Below, piece after piece: positions 56,414 to 64,000 of a stretch of 64,000 nucleotides of DNA. The DNA is from Gyrodactylus bullatarudis (lineage: Eukaryota; Platyhelminthes; Monogenea; Gyrodactylidea; Gyrodactylidae). Numbering within the stretch: the first letter of the stretch is position 1; each line of letters opens with the position of its first letter. A model generated the notes under the pieces. That model saw nothing but the letters and a program-made list of their open reading frames with translations, had not been told where the DNA came from and did no database searches. The position numbers and the translations under genes were made by a program. The stretch lies in contig SSNU01000294.1 of the NCBI GenBank assembly GCA_012064415.1, positions 248,001-312,000 on the forward strand, given 5' to 3'.

Positions 56414-56949
56414 ATCCCACTGCTTTATCTGTGAGACGTAATGTTCTCAAGATTTCACCACGAACTACATTTTCTTTGTACAAGATAGGTGTGTTACTTT
56501 TGAAATTCAACAGTATATTTTTATTACAAGGTTTTCTAAAAATAGATTTAGAGATTTTGTTATCCTTAAGAGTTAAACTTAGATCTAGATATTTTATGTT
56601 ATCATTAATACCCTCCTCAAACGTAAATTTTAGCTGACTATATATTTAGATGACTACCTTATCATTACAGATAAGAGTAAGAATGATATCATCAATATTA
56701 TCTTCTTACTTAGATTTAAGTTTCCTAAGCTAAAATTTACGTTTGAGGAGGGTATTAATGATAACATAAAATATCTAGATCTAAGTTTAACTCTTAAGGA
56801 TAACAAAATCTCTAAATCTATTTATAGAAAACCTTGTAATAAAAATATACTGTTGAAGTTTTAATAAATTTTATTATAAAACTAATTTTAGATCATTTTT
56901 CTCTGATTCTGAATTGGTGTTTTTAGTTTTACGAAATTTCATCCAAGTC

Positions 56950-57554
56950 TAATAATAAATAACTAGAATGATTTTTTCAAATGCCTTTTTTTTGTTAGAA
57001 AGAAAATCTTTATTAAATAAATCATCTAATATGTACAATGAAATATATAAATAATAATAATGGTAATCTGGGTTTTTCAAAAAGAATCATTAATGGATGA
57101 GTGATTTTGAAATATCGCACAAGAGCTAATTGAATCAGTTTTATAAAAATCAATCACGTAAATCTCAAAAATTTTAATCAATAATCATTCTGGAATTTAG
57201 TAAAGATGATCTGTTTTACTTACTCGTTCGTCTTAAATGTTGTAAATCGGTTTACTTAGGGAAATACTGATTTAAACATCACCTTGGTTTTGGATTTCAA
57301 TAGTACATTTTCATAAATTGATATTCAATCGAAAATCTTTCATTTGTCTTATCTTAACTTAGCAATGATAACTTATCATAAACTTAATCCACTCACGATT
57401 CCAATACTTTTCAAATTTTTCTCCTAAAATTTAATATTTCAAATAAATTAAAAACCTCTAACAGGTTTAACGACTATAATTGTAATGTTTACTATTCAGA
57501 AGATCAATAACACTAACGTTACTTGGTCATCCCAAATTTTTATTATGTTTATTA
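56950..57554. other. Gene-free spacer between two family C elements
   Basis: AT-rich, nothing recognised. Confidence 0.4.
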
Positions 57555-57663
57555 GACTTGGATGAAATTTCGTAAAACTGATGAAACCGCCTGTAATTTT
57601 GTTTGAGCTATTTCTAAATCATTCCACCATGTCTGGCTGAGTAGATGAATGATTCTAAATGAT

Positions 57664-58890
57664 TCTTGGATCAACAAAGCCTTTGATAAAATCAAATTCA
57701 CCTTCATTAAAAAAAAGCTCATTGAGCTTAATATCAACCCATATATTATTAATCTAACTATTTTTTTCCTATCAAATCGGAAACAGTTTGTTTCTTTTAA
57801 CTCCACCACAAGTAAACTTGAATCAGTAAACTCGGGTGTACCCCAAGGTTCAACTATTGGCCCTCTTCTCTTTAATATTTGCTTCGCTGATATTCAGCTC
57901 CCGAAGAACATAGAGGGTGTTCTTCTTAAATTTGCTGACGATCTAAAGTTCGTCTTCAAGGTGAAAATTCCCTTGATATTTTAAAAATAAATCATAACTT
58001 CTGTCTTCTTAAAGGTTCCCTTGAGACCATGGGGCTCTATATTAATTGAGATAAATGCAAAATTTTGCTCCCATGCAGTCTCCCTGCAACCCTCTTGGAA
58101 TCGCTTCTACTTCCTGGAGAAATTGTCTCTTTTACTTAAGATCTAGGTTTCAGTATTTCTGATGGACTTAAAATTGACCCACTCTCTAATTTACCTAAGA
58201 TTAATACCATAATTTTTTCAATTTTAAAATTCTCCAAGTCAATTAATTCAAGACTTAAAGGTTATGAAGCCTTTGTTTTGAATAATCTTGATTACATCTC
58301 TCCACTTGCTCCCTCTTTATCCATAGAAAAATCTTTGGAGATCGAGCATGTCCAATCCAGGTTTTTGTATTTTCTTTATCCAGATTTAGACTCGTATAAT
58401 GCACGAATTTTGATATCTGGACTTAACCCTCTATGGGTTAGAAGATACGCAATAATTACAAAAACTTTTGTAAAATCAGCCAACATTTTTGAAAATTCTT
58501 ATAATCTTAGATCTTCCTCCTTCTCCAATCATTATTTGTTAACTACATATAACATGATTGAAAACAAATTAAAAATATCAGAATGTAATGATTTGACTAA
58601 TATTAAGGCAATCATGTTGCATATTAGATCTAAATTAGATTATACAAAAAGTCTACTTTATCTTCAATAATTCCAGAATGATTTAATGAAATTTCTTGAA
58701 GAGCTTATTTAGTCATTATGTTATTTTTTAAATTTCTTTTATGAAACCTTTTTTTCGGAAATTGAACTTATTTATTGCCAACTAATCCAGATAACATTGA
58801 ATTTATTTTGTATATTTTTGTACAGAACCTCTCTATTTTTATTTATTTTGTATATAATTAGTTTTAAATAGATATTGTCTAACAAAATAA
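57664..58890 (+). pseudogene. 5'-truncated non-LTR retrotransposon (LINE) fragment
   Basis: The first frame (to 57984) has SWINKAFDKIKFTFIKKKL, SGVPQGSTIGPLLFNIC (RT motif B) and KFADDLKF (catalytic FADD). Frameshifts follow near 57960. The frame at 58278-58670 carries the downstream region (NNLDYISPLAPSLSIEKSLE). SGVPQGS and FADD are typical of the CR1/Jockey/Rex-like LINEs. Both borders join the host element at a point where its other arm is continuous. Confidence 0.8.
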
Positions 58891-59029
58891 TCATATATAC
58901 AAAATTTCGGAAGTTTTCAAATTTTGAACATTTTTTATTTTAATTATATTCGATTTTATTAATTTTATGCAGTTATAAATAGTTTAAATTTTTTATTTAC
59001 AGTCATTTTACGAAATTATTGGACAATTT

Positions 59030-60460
59030 TTCGATATTAGAGGATTCGTTGACAAAATAAGAATATATGAAGGTGTAATTATCAAATGAGTTTATCAAAA
59101 TTAGAGTACATTTTCTCGAATTTAGTGGAATGCTTAAACAAAATTACCGGAGAGATTCCCAATATTAAGAGAATGAGATAATTACAGGTTAAAATCTATT
59201 CGAATATAGTGGAGAGTTTATCGAAATGGAGAGACATTATTTCATATTTAGTGGACAGTTTTTCGAAATTAGTAAACAAGCTTAACGATATTACAGTAAA
59301 AAAATTTTTATTGGAACACGAGTAATTACCAATAACCCCCCCCCCTAATTAAGTATTATTTATCTCGACCAATCAGAATGCAGCAAGTGATTTAGATAGG
59401 AAAATAAGTTAGTTTTTGTGAAAATGGGAAAATTCACTGTTTTCAGGGGAAAATGAGTGCCAAATCCATGTTCAGCACATTTTAAAACCCCTGATCATCA
59501 TTAGAGAGGAAAAGACAACAAATTGGTGAGTATATACGAGAAAATGTATTTGGTAAAATTATGTCAATTACAAATGAAAATCGTCCTTCTTTTGAGACTA
59601 AAACTAATCCTCATTTGTTGGCTCAAAGGTGGTAATTGATAAATTCGTTGGACTTATTATTTTTTCATAATATCGACAAATTATATATATTCTAACAAAA
59701 ATGAAAGATTATTTGAGGTTTGCTTTAAATTGCATTTTCTCAGTAAAGTTATTTTTCAAAAGAAGGAAATTTTTGGATTTAACCTTTTTATCAAATTATG
59801 ATCATACATGTATCTAATTCAATACAACTTTTCACGAAAAATTACTAAAATAAGTAGTGGTATCATTTTTTATTTTTGTAATAAATAGATGATTTATAAC
59901 ACCGAAAATTAATTTTATCAAGCCAATGGTTTTTCCTCAAGGCTTTTCTCAAATATTTCAATTTACTCTCATAATACGGAGTAAACTCTTTTTTTCCATT
60001 CTAGCTATAGAAATTTCAAAATTATTTTATGTAATCAAACTAATAACGTTAAGCTTCTCTACTAATTTCAAAAAACTGTCCATTAAATACGAAATAATGT
60101 CTCTCCATTTCTATAAACACTCCACTATATTCGAATAGATTCTAACCTGTAATTATCTCATTCTCTTTTCTTTTTTTTGAAATTAAAACATTTATATTTA
60201 TTCATAGAAATGATTTGTACAAATAAGGGAGCAGGGAAAGAGTGGTCAATGTGCCCGTTGAGGTTTGAACCTAGGACTGAGAGTAAGAAGGTCCAAATGA
60301 GAGGTGAGAGAGATACCACTACGACACTCCGGGCAGTGGTGTATTGGAAAACTCTCCAATAATTTTGTTTAAGCATTCCACTAAATTCGAGAAAATTTAC
60401 TCTAATTTTGATAAACTCATTTGATAATTACACCTTCATATATTCTTATTTTGGGAACTT
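59030..60460. repeat. Inner foldback arms made of degenerate tandem units
   Basis: The left arm, about 59030-59300, consists of degenerate units of about 35 bp related to TTTATCGAAATTAGTGGA. The right arm (about 60000-60460) is its inverted copy, broken by the SINE at 60168-60343. The centre (about 59330-59980) has no coding signal. Long arms built of subrepeats are the classical foldback-element structure. Confidence 0.65.
60168..60343 (-). mobile_element. tRNA-derived SINE
   Basis: On the minus strand a tRNA-like head (plus 60252-60334) starts GCCCGGAGTG and ends AACGGGCAC, so GCCCG/CGGGC can pair like an acceptor stem. It contains an A box TGTCGTAGTGG (plus 60317-60327) and a B box GGTTCAAACCT (plus 60261-60271). 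An AT-rich tail ending in A-run TTTCAAAAAAAAG follows. The opposite foldback arm lacks this block, so it is an insertion. Confidence 0.75.
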
Positions 60461-60920
60461 GGTCACTAATTTTGTCATATCTTGGATTTTGAATGTAAAA
60501 GATTAAGACATTTTAAATGAAAATATAAAGAGAATATTAAGAACGTTTAAAATTTGAAAATTTCCGAAATTTTGTTTTTATGATACAAGAATCATTTAAA
60601 GAGTTGACTCAGCCAGACATGGTGGAATGATTTAGAAATAGCTCATAGATTATTTAAACAAAATTATAGGCGGTTTCATCAGTTTTATGAAATTTCATCC
60701 AAGTCTAATGTTAATGCCTATGTAACGTAGCTTTGTCCACAAAAAATGAATTTTAGTGCGTTGCAATACATTTCGACTCACTACCAAACATTTTCCTCAT
60801 ATCATCTTCTATAGAATTTAATTCTCAAATAATAATAAAAAATGCTCTGATTCCAATGAATGACTCGTTGTTAGGATTTACTGGTGAATATATTTAATAA
60901 ATATTATTTTTGATGAAAAG

Positions 60921-61262
60921 CGATGCCCAAATTTTTGCTGTATTTCAGGCATACTCATAAGTCTCTACATGCCAATATAAGTAAATTCATGATTACAATA
61001 TTTTAAAGAAAGGGTTTTGATTAGTTAGCCTTGACTGGTGGCGGTATTCATCAAAACTAAGAGTTTATAAAGCTAGTTGACATAAAGATGAGAATTTACA
61101 TTATTAGTGTGTATATTACATACACCCAATGTACCTACCTATGAGAGGCTAACCAATCAAAACTCTTTCTTTAAAATATTATGAATGTACTTATATTGGC
61201 ATGTAAATACTGATGAGTATGCCTGAAATACAGTGCTTATCTCTTAAAAAATTTGGGCATCG
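60921..61262. mobile_element. Foldback MITE with hammerhead-like arms, 342 bp
   Basis: Arms 60921-61032 and 61146-61262 are inverted copies (GCATACTCAT ... ACATGCCAATATAAGTA ... GATTAGTTAGCCT). The outer ends CGATGCCC/GGGCATCG match the 45910 and 63893 families. A family A end (GCTAGTTGACATAAAGATGA) lies in the spacer. Core motifs: the right arm has CTGATGA (61210-61216) and GAAA; the left arm has CTTATGA. Confidence 0.7.
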
Positions 61263-62254
61263 TCTAATATTCAAAGATAGCTACAGTAAGAGATGAAATT
61301 GCAGTTCATCTGTTAGAAAGAAAAATTATAATTTATCATTCAAATTTTCGATATAGAAATTTTTTCGAACCAATCAGAGTCCAGAGATTTTTTATCTTGA
61401 TTATTTCATTTGATGATCATATACCAAAAAGAACAGACGGTTATTTCATCTCATGTCCGATTTAGTTGAATTTTTTCTAAATATTCGTAGTAATAGATGA
61501 TGATTTTTTAGTTGTTGCCCTAATTACTATCGTTATTATCGATCTGTATTTATTTGGATAGCTCACTTGCTTCATCAAACTAGATAATGATTTCTTTGTA
61601 ATACAATTCTTCAGCTAATGATGACGAAATAATAAGTTTCTTATCAATTTGAATTCAAATTAAGGCTCTAATAATAAGAAGTAAAATACAGTTTTTATCA
61701 AAAATATAGATTATCGATTTACTGATTGTTTAAAATCTAAAAAAATTTATCATACAACCATTGGTCCTGTGTTGAGCTTAAATTGAAACAAATATTTTGA
61801 ATCTATTCATACAAAATTAATGAGATTTTTAGCTCATTGCTCCAGCTATATTTTGTGTGTTCACCGAGGGATATAATAATTTTTAAAATTCAATTTCACT
61901 CCTACTTCCCGATCCGTCAACGTTATCCGAATTTGTTCAAACTTTATTTCCTTACATTCATAAAATTCAAAAGTTAGCTATGAAAATATTTAACTTTCAA
62001 TATTACTGATGCAAGATTTCATTTTGGACTTCAATTTAAATTTGGCCACAAGTCAAGAAACCATAGTATAATATGAATAACGAAAATTTTTACATTCTCT
62101 TTTGATCGATCTGACATAGTCTTTCTTAGCTATCAACTTGAATATTGACAAACAAGTTTAAATTATGTTCAAAATTGATATTTTTTTAGGTTTTTTATTG
62201 GTATTGAGTCTTTCTTCTTTTAATTATAATTATAATTATCAAAGTCACACTTAC
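61263..62254. other. Gene-free stretch (possible RhoGAP intron)
   Basis: AT-rich. It ends just before the donor of the 28-nt exon. Nothing else recognised. Confidence 0.4.
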
Positions 62255-62282
62255 CAGGAATTGAAAAGGCCTTGTGTAATCC
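62255..62282 (-). CDS. 28-nt exon, possible alternative N-terminus
   Basis: It lies between a strong acceptor (CTTTCCTTTTTTCAG) and a strong donor (GTAAGTGTGA). It encodes GLHKAFSIP plus one base, in frame with the start exon at 63126-63137. Its exit phase (1) equals that of the exon at 54949, so it could join the same micro-exons and give an alternative 265-codon reading. Confidence 0.4.
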
Positions 62283-63125
62283 CTGAAAAAAGGAAAGAAC
62301 CAATTTAAAGAAATTTTTTTATTTTATGTAAAAGAGATTTAAATATTTGAAATGGAATCTTACTCTTGGCTTCTATGTTTAAGTTAAAAATTATTTTTAT
62401 TCTTTTCTGGATTCTCTCATCTCTTATAATAATTGCGTTCCAAGAATTAATTCCCTTATAGACAATACGAAATCTCAAAATTATGATCTCAAATAAAATG
62501 TTTCACAGAATCACGATCCTTTTATGAAAATTCTAATTTATTCAACGTTAAAAGTAATTCAACTGATATAAATAGATTCTTACGCCAGGTTGCTATGTTC
62601 AAAAATATAAAATAATCTTATTCTAGAGTTTTGCATTGCTTAGAGGAAAAAAATCGAGAATAAAAACAGTTTTTTAATTCTGGCATATCCAAAAAAGAAA
62701 TTTTGTTTTCCTTAATAGTTATTTACGAAAGCATATCATTTTAATTTTCCCAAAAGATTTTAATTCTCTCTAAATTTCCCAGATTGTTCATCGAAGTATG
62801 ATCAATATTTAATTTGAAATGAAATTTATATCTAAACAGTTCATTGGATAAAAATTTTATTTCGCCAGTTCTCTTTAGACTTCATCCCAGACTACAATTG
62901 TAAATCTTTCTACACCCCCTTTGGTTTAGAGTTTAACTGCTCACTGAAGTGCTCAGGGATTTCTTCTTCTTTTACATTTCCTATGAAATTATGTCCTTCC
63001 CTGATGTCTATACATGAAACTACTCAATAAAAAATATTATCAACTTTATATTGACAGAACCTAATTGGCTGATTGGCGACAACAGACATTGAAATTAATG
63101 CGAGCAAGAATGAATAGACACTCAC
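62283..63125. other. Gene-free stretch (possible intron between MEDD and 28-nt exons)
   Basis: It is bounded by a GTGAGT donor (63125 downward) and a TTTTTTCAG acceptor (to 62283) on the minus strand. No other feature. Confidence 0.4.
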
Positions 63126-63137
63126 ATCATCTTCCAT
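63126..63137 (-). CDS. Possible alternative start exon (MEDD)
   Basis: ATGGAAGATGAT is followed directly by the donor GTGAGTGTC. Spliced to 62282 it reads MEDDGLHKAFSIP. Very short, so chance cannot be excluded. Confidence 0.35.
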
Positions 63138-63384
63138 TTGTGAGATAAAACTATTCTACACAAAATTTTAAAATTTATCATCAACTACGTTTTTCTATTT
63201 GAAAGTACGTTCTTCTCGCTCAAATTTCTAAAAAGACTACTTAAACTACTTTATTCTTCAAAAACGAGGTAAAAGGATTGAAATTTCTGTCACAATCAGT
63301 ATCTACATTTATTTTAGTTGATTAGATGTCAGCTGTAGAGAGCCAGAAGATGATCAATTTGAAGAAATAAACTTCACCTAGTTA

Positions 63385-63612
63385 TTTGTATATGAAGATG
63401 GAAATTTGTGAATTTTACAAAAATCTCAACTTTATGAAACTTAGGCATTGTATTTTCTAATTTGTGGTAAACTCTCAATTTATTGAGCTGATCCTGAAAA
63501 ACTTTGTTTGACCACGCTCCCTCTTTCAAATCAAAAAAATGAGATTTTGGCGCCAGATTGAAATTTGAAAAATGATCATATTTTTCATTTTTTTTTCTTT
63601 AAATGGTAAAAG
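63385..63612. repeat. Family A MITE fragment
   Basis: The left end ATGAAGATGGAAATTTG and the interior GATTTTGGCGCCAGATTGAA match the family A copies. The right part is replaced by a LINE fragment. Confidence 0.45.
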
Positions 63613-63842
63613 CTTGAATTGATTCTCCAACATCTGAATGAACTCGGATTACAGCCTAATCAAGATAAGTCCTTTTGATATTACCATTTGAACAACAGAT
63701 TACCTCTTTCTTTATTAGATTAGGTGATAAAAACATTGCTCACAACTTCAATGTTAAGGACCTTGGTCTAAAATACAACTCGTCGTTCGAATTTGAAGAA
63801 CAGATGAAAGATGCCCTGAAAAGTTCAAAACCAGATGCCTGA
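63612..63842 (+). pseudogene. LINE reverse-transcriptase fragment
   Basis: Frames read KLELILQHLNELGLQPNQDK, then after a frameshift PFEQQITSFFIRLGDKN and HNFNVKDLGLKYNSSFEFEE. This is the region just downstream of the RT catalytic motif in non-LTR elements (GLQPNQDKS and VKDLGL). Short and frameshifted, so dead. Confidence 0.65.
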
Positions 63843-63892
63843 TGATAAATCAGACAATAAAAAAACAGACAAAATGAGGAAAGAAGAAGATG

Positions 63893-63960
63893 ATGCCAGT
63901 TATTTCACAAATAAGGCCTTTATTTCGGGCATACTCATCAGTGTGATACATGCCATATAA
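63893..63960 (-). repeat. Foldback-family arm with complete hammerhead-like core (copy 9)
   Basis: Minus strand: GGCATGTATCACA, CTGATGA (plus 63935-63941), GTATGCCC, GAAA, TAAAGGCCTTATTTGTGA. TCACA pairs with TGTGA. The second arm would lie beyond the window. Confidence 0.6.
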
Positions 63961-64000
63961 GTACATATTTGCAGAGAATTACAATTAAAGATTCATTGGT

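Larger units (their letters stand above)
55545..56911 (-). mobile_element. Penelope-like element, 5'-truncated, internally inverted
   Basis: A 14-bp direct repeat AATTGGTGTTTTTA (55531-55544 and 56912-56925) flanks it. The minus-strand part holds the 3' terminal repeat with a hammerhead, the GIY-YIG ORF and the end of RT. From about 56645 a plus-strand part holds RT from DDYLIITDKSKND onward. The segment at about 56500-56637 is repeated inverted at about 56730-56850. Both outer edges carry the same AAGTTTTRATAAATTTTATT terminal sequence pointing outward. Confidence 0.8.
55145..56949. mobile_element. TIR element (family C) interrupted by a Penelope-like element
   Basis: The left end (CTTGAATGAAATTTCGTAAA) and right end (TTTTACGAAATTTCATCCAA) match the termini of the 57555-60705 element. 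The interior 55160-55530 is also shared with that element (TCTACCATGACAGAC-type and TCCGTCATGGTGGAA-type segments). Removing the Penelope insertion leaves a MITE of about 0.42 kb. Confidence 0.7.
57555..60705. mobile_element. Family C TIR element, 3.15 kb, carrying nested insertions
   Basis: TA (57553-57554) and TA (60706-60707) flank inverted ends GACTTGGATGAAATTTC and GAAATTTCATCCAAGTC. The arms are shared for about 100 bp (CCACCATGTCTGGCTGAGT). Inside are a LINE fragment (about 57664-58890), an inner pair of long inverted arms (about 59030-59300 and about 60000-60460) and a SINE within the right inner arm. Without the insertions the element resembles the MITE at 55145. No transposase was found. 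Confidence 0.7.

Noticed and set aside
1..64000. CRISPR arrays, bacterial operons, rRNA or genuine tRNA genes
   Set aside because: No spaced direct repeats, no Shine-Dalgarno-led gene strings and no rRNA or canonical tRNA cloverleaf were seen; the coding features are spliced and eukaryotic.

Overview
The window is AT-rich eukaryotic nuclear DNA, almost certainly from an invertebrate animal. It holds spliced genes with GT-AG introns, a class A GPCR, two RhoGAP genes, RPL11 and a V-ATPase e subunit, embedded in transposon-rich sequence. No prokaryotic feature was seen. The lineage cannot be fixed from sequence alone. Very short introns (28-42 nt) next to introns of up to 10 kb are known from some flatworms, and minute introns also from dicyemids; that placement is a weak inference.

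Layout. 1-5.9 kb: transposon debris. 5.9-10.9 kb: a compact gene island with a GPCR exon (+), a SAM methyltransferase (+), V-ATPase subunit e (-), RPL11 (+) and a possible 109-residue protein (-). 11.3-41.0 kb: one eight-exon minus-strand gene encoding a 767-residue PH-RhoGAP-coiled-coil protein of the ARHGAP22/24/25 (FilGAP) type. Its first two introns are 30 and 67 nt; the other five are 1.9-10.2 kb and full of MITEs and element fragments. 41.5-44.8 kb: a defective Ty3/gypsy-type LTR retrotransposon with intact LTRs and a 5-bp target duplication. 45.9-46.8 kb: a foldback element with 249-bp arms, identical by eye, around a 113-codon ORF. 47.0-55.0 kb (to 63.1 kb with a possible alternative first exon): a minus-strand cluster of three genes, namely a RhoGAP gene with two 13-nt micro-exons that appear mutually exclusive, a 119-residue orphan, and a 164-residue divergent RhoGAP-like protein. 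55-64 kb: nested transposons, including a Penelope-like element with an internal inversion, a LINE fragment, a tRNA-derived SINE and several terminal-inverted-repeat elements.

Exon models were built by eye. Their support is that each complete spliced model sums to a multiple of three (726, 234, 2304, 843, 360 and 495 nt) and that removing the tiny introns restores family motifs. The most unusual signals are (1) hammerhead-ribozyme-like cores in the arms of a dispersed foldback family, with pairing partners that covary between subfamilies, (2) the twin 13-nt micro-exons, (3) the 28-42 nt introns, and (4) the foldback element carrying an ORF.
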